DNA from: DATAYF01 sp036272735 | Lineage (GTDB): Bacteria; Chloroflexota; Ktedonobacteria; Ktedonobacterales; Ktedonobacteraceae | DNA length: 5,816 bases | Assembly: GCA_036272735.1 (NCBI GenBank) | Contig: DATAYF010000520.1 | Coordinates: forward strand, 1-5,816 | Direction: 5' to 3' | In this document: piece by piece, positions 1 to 5,523 of the stretch | Layout of the letters: each line of letters opens with the position of its first letter | How positions within the stretch are numbered: position 1 is the first letter of the stretch | Notes under the pieces: model-generated | Told to the model about the DNA's origin: nothing | Databases searched by the model: none | The model's input: the letters and a program-made list of their open reading frames with translations, nothing else | Program-made: the position numbers and the translations under genes

Positions 1-344
1 GCCTGAATGCCAGGTGGGGGAGGGATCATCTCGGTGTGCGCATCCATAACGGGAACCATGCCACGCGCGAGGACGAAAAGATGGTTGCGCTCTTCGCTCT
101 CCAGTTTCAGCGTTTCGGCGAGCCGTTCAAGGACCTGGTCAGAGACCATAATGTCACGTCCCTGCTCGAGCCAGGTATACCAGGAAACACCAACCCCGGC
201 AAGTTGTGCCACTTCATCGCGCCTGAGACCGGGCGTTCGCCGCCGCCCAAACGTTGATAACCCAAACTGCTCTGGCTGCAAGCGCGCGCGACGTGTGCGC
301 AGAAAGCCGGCGAGTTCGGCCCGCCTTTTTGTGTCATCTTTCAT
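1..344 (-). CDS. MmyB-like helix-turn-helix transcriptional regulator (partial, C-terminus beyond window)
   Basis: Read on the minus strand from the ATG at 344-342, the frame stays open for 114 codons to the window edge. The protein begins MKDDTKRRAELAGFLRTRRA and carries RRRTPGLRRDEVAQLAGVGV (about residues 34-53), followed by SWYTWLEQGRD. This is the characteristic XRE-type helix-turn-helix of the MmyB-like family, where the recognition helix is followed by WYTWLEQGR. Residues 65-95 complete the helical DNA-binding domain, and the ligand-binding domain (MmyB/MLTR-type) would start near the edge. A Shine-Dalgarno-like GGAGGG (complement of 354-359) lies 9 nt before the ATG. Such regulators often sit divergently from an SDR dehydrogenase that they control, which is the arrangement here. 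The effector is unknown. The family call is strong; control of the neighbour is inferred. Confidence 0.9.
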   Translation of the reverse strand, partial: MKDDTKRRAELAGFLRTRRARLQPEQFGLSTFGRRRTPGLRRDEVAQLAGVGVSWYTWLEQGRDIMVSDQVLERLAETLKLESEERNHLFVLARGMVPVMDAHTEMIPPPPGIQ

Positions 345-529
345 ATGGTCTGTCCCTCCCTCTTGCTGGCTTCTCGCCACTACGCGGTTCGCCATTTCTA
401 TCTTTCTCTCGGCTCGTTGCGCCTCTTATTTAGCTCCCACGTCGACTAACCTGTTACTTTCACACATATGATAACTACACTCCTTGTTCCAATCATTCCC
501 CAGCTCTAAAATGCTTGCTATCCAAGTGG

Positions 530-541
530 AAATGATCATTT
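530..541. promoter_or_regulatory. 12-bp perfect palindrome, candidate operator
   Basis: AAATGATCATTT is a perfect 12-bp palindrome in the 234-bp gap between the divergent regulator and the SDR remnant, 37 bp before the SDR start codon. Its position fits an operator for the neighbouring helix-turn-helix regulator. No second copy was seen, so the assignment rests on symmetry and location only. I could not place a convincing -35/-10 pair in this gap. Confidence 0.35.
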
Positions 542-578
542 GATTCTCCACGGATTCTGCAAGTAAGGAACAACGCAA

Positions 579-923
579 ATGTCAAAAGTCTGGTTGATTA
601 CGGGAAGCTCACGCGGCCTGGGACGCAGTCTAGCCGAGGCCGTGCTGGCTCATGGAGACCGCCTGGTTGCTACCGCTCGTAAACCTGAGCAGCTCGATGA
701 TCTGGTAGAAAAATATGGGGGGCAGGTGCGTGCTATTGCCCTTGACGTCACCAGTTCCGAACAGGCTCGCGCAGCTGTCGCCACCGCCGTCGAAGCCTTT
801 GGCCGGCTCGATATTGTGGTCAATAATGCTGGATACGCGAATGTGGGATCTATCGAGGAGCTCAGCAAGGTGACGAGTGAGCAGGTTTTAAGGCGACGGG
901 TGATCAATCAGCGCGAAGAGTGA
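579..923 (+). pseudogene. SDR-family oxidoreductase, 3'-truncated remnant
   Basis: The 114-codon frame starts MSKVWLITGSSRGLGRSLAE. It has the classical short-chain dehydrogenase cofactor motif TGSSRGLG at residues 8-15, the acidic LDVT at 55-58, and the structural motif NNAGYA at 82-87. It matches the family up to about residue 96 (GSIEELS, near base 866), then runs through 18 unrelated residues to a stop. Full-length members have roughly 240-290 residues. The catalytic Ser-Tyr-x-x-x-Lys half is therefore missing, and I found no continuation downstream before the next gene. An AAGGA ribosome site lies 9 nt before the ATG, so the 5' end looks original. The encoded fragment could not be an active enzyme. 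Treating it as a pseudogene rather than a short functional protein is inference. Confidence 0.85.
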
Positions 924-1020
924 GCAGTGCCACTATTGACCGCTTGAGAAGCGGCTCCCAATCTTGCTTCTTCCATCACTATTTTGTAAATTGGCGTATC
1001 GATAGGTGGAAAGAGAGGGC

Positions 1021-1051
1021 TTGACTTTGAGCGCGGTCTAATCTGTATACT
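1021..1051 (+). promoter_or_regulatory. Candidate promoter for the luciferase-like oxidoreductase, 19-bp spacer
   Basis: TTGACT (1021-1026) and TATACT (1046-1051) are good -35 and -10 matches separated by 19 bp. The spacer contains TTGAGCGCGGTCTAA, whose ends show weak dyad symmetry. A 19-bp spacer with a dyad is typical of promoters that MerR-family activators untwist, but no MerR gene is in the window. Transcription would begin near 1058, just at the foot of the large hairpin. Confidence 0.5.
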
Positions 1052-1061
1052 CTGAGAGAAC

Positions 1062-1144
1062 CGCCGAGAACCGTTCCTGGTGACCGCATGTGGGCTGACT
1101 TGAGAGGTCGGCCAGCTTGCCGTCACCAGGAACGGCTCTCGGCG
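1062..1144 (+). repeat. Long inverted repeat / leader hairpin
   Basis: The left arm (1062-1084) and right arm (1122-1144) are 23-nt inverted copies with one mismatch; the core is CCGTTCCTGGTGAC against GTCACCAGGAACGG. The space between holds a second helix, TGGGCTGAC with GTCGGCCA, allowing one bulge and a G-U pair, capped by a small purine-rich loop. The whole forms an 83-nt two-tier stem-loop between the candidate promoter and the oxidoreductase ribosome site, 46 nt before the ATG. No T-run follows, so it is not an obvious terminator. It could be a structured leader, an RNA-stabilising 5' hairpin, or a small palindromic mobile element. Confidence 0.85.
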
Positions 1145-1190
1145 AGAATGCTCGATCGTTTCTCTTGAAAACACGTTAGAGAGGTTAAAA

Positions 1191-2063
1191 ATGGTAAAAC
1201 TCAGCTTTGGTATCAAGACGGCTCCGATGAGCACAACGTATGAGGGCATGAAGCAGATCTGGTTGGAAGCTGATCGCATCCCTTCCATTGAACATGCCTG
1301 GCTCTTCGATCATTTTATGCCGATTAATGGTGATATAACCGGTCCCTGTCTGGAGGGCTGGTCGTTGCTCAGCGCTTTCGCCGCTCTCACCAATCGTCTG
1401 CGTATCGGGTTGATGGTGACGGGCAATACCTATCGTCATCCGGCGGTCCTGGCCAATATCGGCGCGACGGTTGATGTTATTTCGGGTGGTCGCCTGGACT
1501 TTGGCATTGGCGCAGGCTGGAATGAAACAGAGCATAACGCCTATGGCATTCCCCTGTATTCCACTGGCGAGCGTATTCGGCGCCTGGGTGAAGCATGCGA
1601 AATTATCAAGCGTATGTGGACCGAGAAGGCTCCGACATTCGAGGGCAAATACTACCAGATCAAAGAAGCTTATTGTGAGCCGAAGCCTGTGCAGAAGCCA
1701 ACTCCCCCGTTTGTCATTGGTGGAGGTGGCGAGAAATTGACCCTGCGTATCGTTGCGCAATATGCCTCGATCTGGAACTTCGTCGCTGGTGACGTTGAGG
1801 AATTTCGGCGGAAATCCTCTATTCTCGATGAGCATTGTGCCACTATTGGACGCGACCCGCAGACGATCCAGCGTTCAATTCAACCGCTGGTCAATCCTGA
1901 GGATCTGGCAGAGACTCGCGATTTTATTCACAATTATATTGAGGCCGGAGCAACGCATATCATCCTCACTTTGCGTGTGCTCAATATGCCCTATCCGGAG
2001 AGTATCATTCAGCACCTCGATGAGGAAGTCATCAGGCCGTTGAAAGCAGAATTTGAGGGATAG
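1191..2063 (+). CDS. LLM-class (luciferase-like) F420-dependent oxidoreductase, Rv1855c-like
   Basis: This is an intact 290-residue protein of the luciferase-like monooxygenase superfamily, a TIM-barrel fold that uses reduced F420 or flavin. The sequence shows LFDHFMPI (residues 38-45), GPCLEGW (51-57), VTGNTYRHPAVLAN (76-89), SGGRLDFGIGAGW (98-110) and PPFVIGGGGEK (172-182). This set resembles the Rv1855c-type F420-dependent family, including the GPCLEGW and TGNTYRHP blocks. The length is usual for the family. The start is supported by GAGAGG (1179-1184) 6 nt upstream and by family-like sequence from residue 4. It appears to be a single-gene unit, with a promoter-like sequence and large hairpin before it and another hairpin after its stop. 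The substrate cannot be told from sequence. F420 use is inferred from the family; FMN cannot be excluded. Confidence 0.93.
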   Translation: MVKLSFGIKTAPMSTTYEGMKQIWLEADRIPSIEHAWLFDHFMPINGDITGPCLEGWSLLSAFAALTNRLRIGLMVTGNTYRHPAVLANIGATVDVISGGRLDFGIGAGWNETEHNAYGIPLYSTGERIRRLGEACEIIKRMWTEKAPTFEGKYYQIKEAYCEPKPVQKPTPPFVIGGGGEKLTLRIVAQYASIWNFVAGDVEEFRRKSSILDEHCATIGRDPQTIQRSIQPLVNPEDLAETRDFIHNYIEAGATHIILTLRVLNMPYPESIIQHLDEEVIRPLKAEFEG

Positions 2064-2078
2064 TTGCTTTTTGACAGG

Positions 2079-2132
2079 TGTGAACCAGATGGCACTCACT
2101 TTTTTTACGGATGCAGTGCCATCTGGTCCACA
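2079..2132 (+). terminator. Hairpin after the oxidoreductase (possible transcript end)
   Basis: Bases 2079-2096 and 2115-2132 are 18-nt inverted copies with a single mismatch; the core is ACCAGATGGCACT against AGTGCCATCTGGT. The 18-nt loop contains seven T residues. The hairpin starts 15 nt after the stop codon at 2063, a usual place for a 3'-end structure. No U-tract follows the stem, so intrinsic termination is uncertain, and it may mainly protect the mRNA 3' end. Confidence 0.5.
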
Positions 2133-2195
2133 AACGGTCATAAACGAAACGAGCGAGATCTCCACTTGCTCTCTCTTACGAGACACGTTTTCAGG

Positions 2196-2223
2196 TGTGG
2201 AGCGGGTGAAAGGCTGCTCCACA
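2196..2223 (+). repeat. Second, shorter hairpin related to the one at 2079-2132
   Basis: TGTGGAGC (2196-2203) and GCTCCACA (2216-2223) form a perfect 8-bp stem with a 12-nt loop. Its flanks repeat those of the preceding hairpin: CAGGTGTG at 2075-2082 recurs at 2192-2199, and TCCACAAA recurs on the right side (2128-2135 and 2218-2225). The two hairpins therefore look like diverged copies of one palindromic unit. Confidence 0.5.
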
Positions 2224-2235
2224 AATGGCACGCAG

Positions 2236-2667
2236 GGATGTCCCAAGCTGAGCTAGAACTTTTTGGTACCGCGGGAGCGAGATACGACAAGAGAAGTTGG
2301 CTGAATGCGAGGGTCATGGTCGCTGGATAAAGTTTCCTCTCTCTTCTTCCACCTGCACCATGGAGTGATTTTCAGCCACCACAAGCTCCACTGACTGCTC
2401 TGCGCTTCATATCTGTGATTTGACAATCTCTTTGTCCTTGCCGGTGACACATATCCTGAATCTTACGCAAGTCAAGCAACGGATCAGAGAAGGTCAAAAA
2501 AGCCGTTTGGCTTGTGGAGCACATCGGCACGTTTCCAATGGAAGTGTTTTTTCTACTATCAGCAAACTTGCGTAAGTTCCGTAAAATGGCGCGTATCTCT
2601 CGGAAACGCCTTCTGGAGAGGCACGATTTTTTTCTCGCATAAAATGGCGCGATTGCATCAGAAAGGG
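2236..2667. other. Stretch without a recognisable gene
   Basis: About 430 bp between the paired hairpins and the phosphotransferase-like remnant show no reading frame resembling a known protein. The frames present have no good ribosome site and low-complexity or unfamiliar translations. Two small repeats occur: CTTACGCAAGT (2462-2472) is inverted as ACTTGCGTAAG (2566-2576), and TAAAATGGCGCG occurs twice (2582-2593 and 2640-2651). It may be decayed DNA. Confidence 0.5.
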
Positions 2668-3738
2668 TTAAAGATGAGCATCCTCGAAATCTTTGAAGGC
2701 AGGGTAAAAAGGGAGCTGATGTGTCTGAACAGGCCAACGTTTCTGTAGGATTGTGCTCATTGTCTGGAAGAGATCTCCGAGGCGCTCAAGATAGCCTGTT
2801 TCCGCTGTCGTCTGTGCCAAACGTTCAAACCGGAAGAGGAGGCGCTGCTGCATCGTTGTTTGTCGGTCAGAAGGGCAAAAGGATGGATCGTGTGTCGTCA
2901 GGTAACGAAGCGCGTCGAATTGGCAAGAGAGCAATGCCCAGTAGGTACAAGCATGGACTAGAGCTTGAGCAAACAGCTGATCATCGGCAGCCTCAGGACA
3001 ACCAGCGGTGAGCGTTGTGCGATAGTGCTGTTCAGTTTGTTCTACCACGGCAGGCGGGACTTGCTGGCCATTCCAACAGGTGGGAAAGCTCATACGTGGG
3101 TAGACGGCATCAAAAAGGGCATGTCGATACGCACCATTCTCGAAATCCACGAACTGAGTCCTTGATCATCAAACAGACAGTTCTCAGAACAGGGATCGCC
3201 GTGCGTGTAGGTCAGGGAAGGGGCCAGGGGAACTGAGCGCTCGTATCACCTCTGCTAGTTCCGTCTCCATCTGTATGGTGCAGGGCAACGAGAGCGCCTC
3301 GCAGGTCTGACGAAGTGTCCATAACATCCATTGAAAGCTCTCAAATCCCTGCTCTCGTAGCGGTGCTGGCACGCAGGAGACCAAATGATCGTAGATGTTT
3401 GACGCTCGTTGCCAGGGAGGAACCCAGCTCCAGGAAGCTGTACGGGGAGCCAATGCTTCTCGAAGGGTATTGAAAGCCATCTGCTTCCCAATTGTAGAGG
3501 CGTGCAGCTTTCCCAAAGCGGCCCCCCACTGCATCAGAGCCTCTGCGGCCTGCTGTGCATCGCGGCCTTGTAAGAAGGTTCCCAAATGGGCAACGGGTTT
3601 GAGATCTTGCATGAGAAGCAGAGCAGGCTGGTGACAACTCGCATATAGGCGCGGCACAAGCAGAACCTCAAGCGCTTCCTGTTGGAGGAATTGCAGACCA
3701 GCCCAATCATTGAAAAACATCCATTGGGGGTGTGCTGG
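2668..3738 (-). pseudogene. Aminoglycoside-phosphotransferase-like kinase, 5'-truncated with two frameshifts
   Basis: The minus-strand frame gives WMFFNDWAGLQFLQQEAL near its start, a kinase N-lobe segment, then LLLMQDL, a hinge-like strand. The catalytic loop THGDPCSENCLFDDQGL is readable only in a shifted frame (about 3215 to 3157). The metal-binding VDFENGAYRHALFDAVYPRM and then SFPTCWN return in the first frame. HGDxxxxN and DFE are hallmarks of the APH-type kinase family. An extra base near 3215-3217 and a missing base near 3154-3158 leave stops in the normal frame, including TGA at 3186-3184. The C-terminus down to the TAA at 2670-2668 looks complete. At the 5' end a TAG (3741-3739) precedes the homology, and the first part of the N-lobe with its nucleotide-binding Lys is not seen. 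It is therefore broken in at least three places. The substrate is unknown, and the APH name does not imply drug resistance. Confidence 0.82.
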
Positions 3739-3849
3739 CTACTTCGGTCATCCGTTTTCAAATAAGCTGATCTTTGCTTGCTTTCATCACAATTCCATCA
3801 AAAGAGGAACTGCAAAATAGCTGTATTAGTGCATGGAACAAGCATGTAC

Positions 3850-3970
3850 TTTTTTCGGAGTTACGCTGGAATCGCTTCCTTTTTTCGGGGTTAGCATGGA
3901 ATTTTTCGGATTTTTAAATCAGCTTTTTGATCACTTCGAGCTCATTTCATTTCGGAGTTACGCTGGAAAT
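3850..3970. repeat. Short direct repeats of TTCGGAGTTACGCTGGAA type
   Basis: A 19-nt unit (TTTCGGAGTTACGCTGGAA) is identical at 3853-3871 and 3950-3968. A variant, TTTTTTCGGGGTTAGCATGGAAT, lies at 3880-3902, exactly 30 bp after the first copy's equivalent start (3850) and matching it at 19 of 23 positions. A partial copy (TTTTTCGGA) starts at 3902. Spacing is 30 bp and then irregular, so this is not a CRISPR array. The units lie in a gene-free stretch of about 450 bp (3739-4191) that otherwise holds only the palindromic repeat at 3987. They could be protein-binding iterons or pieces of a repetitive element. Confidence 0.75.
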
Positions 3971-3986
3971 CACAGTGTTGTGAGAA

Positions 3987-4036
3987 TGTCTTTTAACCCA
4001 TAGGTTTTGGAGATTTCCAAAACCTATGCTTCCCAA
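3987..4036. repeat. 50-bp palindromic repeat, copy 1 (left of the toxin-antitoxin module)
   Basis: This copy contains a perfect 13-bp stem, CATAGGTTTTGGA (3999-4011) with TCCAAAACCTATG (4016-4028), and a 4-nt loop. The surrounding 50 bp recur in the same orientation at 5497-5546 with 47 of 50 identical positions. The sequence immediately around the 50 bp differs between copies, so the boundary is fairly sharp. Confidence 0.85.
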
Positions 4037-4191
4037 AAGAAATCCAGAAATAGTAGCTATGTGGGTAGCCCACAGAGAGCATCTTTATGGAACAAAGGGA
4101 TGGTACAAAACAAAGATACCTTCATCTCAAAGGGAACCCGTCAACGCCCTCTTGTGGAATGTTCCGCCATCGTATTGTGGAGGTTTTGACA

Positions 4192-4374
4192 TTGCGCTCA
4201 CTCAAGAGGGATCTTTGGAAATCTGGCATCTTTATTACATGGGCCATGCTGCTCTTGGTACTCACAATTTGGATAGCTGTATCTACAGTTCATGCACAGC
4301 AGACCTGTGCTGGCTACCCTAGGACATGTGTTTACAAAACTTTGGGGCGCACCCTGGCCAGCACAGCAGCTTGA
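4192..4374 (+). CDS. Possible 60-residue secreted peptide (signal peptide plus 25 residues)
   Basis: With a TTG start at 4192, the frame encodes a basic N-region (RSLKRDLWKSG), a 20-residue hydrophobic core (IFITWAMLLLVLTIWIAVST) and a signal-peptidase-like VHA at 33-35. The predicted mature part is QQTCAGYPRTCVYKTLGRTL plus five residues. A strong Shine-Dalgarno sequence TGGAGG (4178-4183) sits 8 nt before the TTG, which favours this start over the in-frame ATG at 4087. The stop overlaps the -35 box of the toxin-antitoxin promoter. I do not recognise the mature peptide, which has two cysteines. It may be a true small secreted peptide, or the 5' remnant of a larger secreted protein cut off when the toxin-antitoxin module arrived. 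Translation is unproven. Confidence 0.4.
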   Translation: MRSLKRDLWKSGIFITWAMLLLVLTIWIAVSTVHAQQTCAGYPRTCVYKTLGRTLASTAA

Positions 4375-4399
4375 CACTGTTTCCCTAAGCGTATATACT
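4371..4399 (+). promoter_or_regulatory. Toxin-antitoxin operon promoter
   Basis: TTGACA (4371-4376) is a perfect -35 box and TATACT (4394-4399) is a -10 box with one mismatch, separated by the ideal 17 bp. The antitoxin ATG follows 35 bp after the -10. This is the strongest promoter-like sequence in the window. Confidence 0.85.
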
Positions 4400-4415
4400 T
4401 TCGTATATACGCTTA
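4386..4415. promoter_or_regulatory. Operator for autoregulation by the antitoxin
   Basis: TAAGCGTATATAC (4386-4398) and GTATATACGCTTA (4403-4415) form a perfect inverted repeat with 13-bp arms around TTTC. It covers the whole -10 box and the start of the transcript, so bound protein would block RNA polymerase. Type II antitoxins usually repress their own operon through such sites, so the AbrB-like antitoxin is the expected ligand. Binding is inferred. Confidence 0.8.
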
Positions 4416-4434
4416 TAGTAAAAGGAGAGATATA

Positions 4435-4659
4435 ATGCAGGTCGTGAAACTACGCAAAGTTGGCAACTCAACGACCGTCACCCTCCCAGCATCAGTAGTA
4501 GAGGCTCTACACTTACATGAGAATGATGAGATCGCCATCGAGGTTGCCGGAGATCGGATTGTCCTTACTCGTGCCAGTTCTGATTTCCAAGATTCCTGGG
4601 ACGCCTATCAAAAGATTGAGCCACGCTACCGCAACGCCAACCGCAAATTAGCGGAGTAG
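4435..4659 (+). CDS. AbrB/MazE/SpoVT-family antitoxin
   Basis: This 74-residue protein opens with VVKLRKVGNSTTVTLPASVV (residues 3-22) and continues with HENDEIAIEVAGDRIVLTRA. That is the swapped-hairpin AbrB/MazE DNA-binding fold, with the usual K-x-GNS and LP(A) positions and a central strand after NDE. Residues 47-74 (SSDFQDSWDAYQKIEPRYRN and the remaining tail) form a charged extension likely to bind and neutralise the toxin. AAAGGAGAG (4421-4429) is a strong ribosome site. The toxin gene starts 5 nt after its stop, which is typical operon spacing with the antitoxin first. Doc toxins are classically paired with Phd antitoxins, but AbrB-type partners also occur. The protein probably represses its own promoter through the palindrome at 4386-4415. 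Confidence 0.92.
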   Translation: MQVVKLRKVGNSTTVTLPASVVEALHLHENDEIAIEVAGDRIVLTRASSDFQDSWDAYQKIEPRYRNANRKLAE

Positions 4660-4664
4660 AGGGT

Positions 4665-5066
4665 ATGATCCGTTTTCTCCCTGAAAGCATTGTCTTGGCG
4701 ATTCACAGCGATCAGATCCGCTTGTATGGTGGCACATTTGAGGTGCGAGATGGCACCGCTCTGGATTCTGCACTCCATATGCCGCAAGCCCAATTTGGCG
4801 GTCAGTTTCTGCATCCAACCGTTTTTCACATGGCTGCAGCGTATGGATTTCATCTCTGTCAGAATCATCCGTTTCTTGATGGCAACAAACGTACCGCAGG
4901 CATGGTAATGCTTACCTTTCTGCAACTTAATGGCTTAGAGCCAGTGGCCAGCGAGATGGAATATTACCAGGTAATGATGGCAGTTGCTAGTGGGCACATA
5001 CAGAAAGAGCAGCTCGCAGAGTGGCTGCAAACAGTGACGCATGGCATACCACCGGAAATAGAATAA
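4665..5066 (+). CDS. doc: Death-on-curing (Doc/Fic fold) family toxin
   Basis: The 133-residue protein has the Fic/Doc core motif HPFLDGNKRTA at residues 68-78, preceded by the helix PTVFHMAAAYGFHLCQN (51-67), and by RDGTALDSALHMPQAQFGG (28-46), the conserved substrate-side segment of Doc proteins. In P1 Doc the equivalent motif is HxFxxANKRTA. A Lys replaces the Gly of the AMPylating Fic motif, and in Doc this goes with phosphorylation of elongation factor EF-Tu, which stops translation. His68, Asp72 and Lys75/Arg76 are all present, so the enzyme looks intact, and its length is close to the family norm of about 125-135. The ribosome site AGAGGG (4658-4663) overlaps the antitoxin stop codon, suggesting coupled translation. 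EF-Tu as target is inferred from the family. Confidence 0.93.
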   Translation: MIRFLPESIVLAIHSDQIRLYGGTFEVRDGTALDSALHMPQAQFGGQFLHPTVFHMAAAYGFHLCQNHPFLDGNKRTAGMVMLTFLQLNGLEPVASEMEYYQVMMAVASGHIQKEQLAEWLQTVTHGIPPEIE

Positions 5067-5069
5067 AGC

Positions 5070-5100
5070 CAAATTACGGTAGCGCTAGCTACCTGGTTTG
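5070..5100 (+). other. Small stem-loop just after the toxin gene
   Basis: GGTAGC (5078-5083) pairs perfectly with GCTACC (5088-5093) around a 4-nt loop, and outer CAAA (5070-5073) can pair with TTTG (5097-5100). It begins 3 nt after the toxin stop. It lacks a following U-tract, so it may only mark or protect the 3' end. Confidence 0.4.
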
Positions 5101-5179
5101 TTCGTCCTTCATAAATAATGAGAGAAGCTTTTTTCCATCATCCAAGTAGAGCTTGCCTACCTGTAGTGGCTACTTAGTA

Positions 5180-5207
5180 CATCTGCTCGCGAAGCGGATG
5201 ATTTTGT
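5180..5207 (+). terminator. Candidate intrinsic terminator of the toxin-antitoxin operon
   Basis: CATCTGCT (5180-5187) pairs with AGCGGATG (5193-5200), including one G-U pair, around a 5-nt loop. ATTTTGT follows directly and serves as a short U-rich tail. It lies 113 bp beyond the toxin stop and no other gene intervenes, so it is the best terminator candidate for the operon. Confidence 0.5.
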
Positions 5208-5340
5208 CCTTGATCCTCATCTTTTCGGAGGTGTAGTTTACCGCGTTCACTCAGGTTGGATGACTGCACCAGATCAGTAGGTTATAGGCACAATATTGTA
5301 TTGAAACATGGGAAGGTAGGATTACTACTATATGTGAAGT

Positions 5341-5364
5341 TTTTCTGCAAAACGATGCTTCCTC
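5341..5364. repeat. Partial palindromic repeat, copy A
   Basis: TTTTCTGCAAAACGATGCTT and the next four bases match the copy at 5439-5462 in 23 of 24 positions. The right half (AAAAC-ATGCTTCC) resembles the right arm of the 50-bp repeat, so this is a degenerate member of the same family. Confidence 0.65.
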
Positions 5365-5438
5365 AATTTGACCGCCGAGGATACAAAAGCAGAAAATCAT
5401 AAGGAAACGACTCTTCCTTCAAGCTCAGTTCCTTATGG

Positions 5439-5462
5439 TTTTCTGCAAAACTATGCTTCCTC
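5439..5462. repeat. Partial palindromic repeat, copy B
   Basis: This 24-nt sequence differs from copy A at one base and lies 98 bp downstream of it. With the preceding TATGG it can fold through TTTT and AAAA arms, mirroring the hairpin in the 50-bp repeat with weaker pairing. Confidence 0.65.
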
Positions 5463-5465
5463 TCG

Positions 5466-5523
5466 TCTGCAAAACCATGGGTTAAGTTACAGTGACTGTC
5501 TTTTAACCCATAGGTTTTGCAGA
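5466..5523. repeat. Inverted copy of the palindromic repeat (large imperfect hairpin)
   Basis: TCTGCAAAACCATGGGTTAA (5466-5485) is a near-exact reverse complement of TTAACCCATAGGTTTTGCAGA at 5503-5523, differing by one missing base. The two arms enclose about 17 nt. The right arm also belongs to the second 50-bp repeat copy, so its bases can pair either leftward or with their own downstream arm. Confidence 0.75.

Noticed and set aside
7..471. 154-codon plus-strand frame across the regulator
   Set aside because: It is antisense to the recognisable helix-turn-helix protein and has a Ser/Arg-rich composition typical of a shadow frame.
1185..1835. 216-codon minus-strand frame opposite the oxidoreductase
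   Set aside because: It lies antisense to a clearly conserved gene and its translation resembles no protein family.
926..1855. Shared GTGCCACTATTG near 930 and inside the oxidoreductase near 1840
   Set aside because: A 12-base match is expected about once by chance in a window of this size, and the flanks do not match.
2594..2636. Terminator with T-run near 2630
   Set aside because: The possible CTCTC/GAGAG stem is short with a 14-nt loop, and the T-run does not directly follow it.
2372..2737. 121-codon minus-strand frame in the gene-free stretch
   Set aside because: It overlaps the conserved C-terminus of the kinase remnant in another frame and has no recognised motif. A decayed protein cannot be fully excluded.
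3850..3970. CRISPR array
   Set aside because: There are too few units, they are diverged, spacing is irregular, and no cas genes are present.
4026..4322. 98-codon frame starting in the palindromic repeat
   Set aside because: It has no ribosome site, begins inside a repeat arm, and overlaps the better supported secreted-peptide frame.
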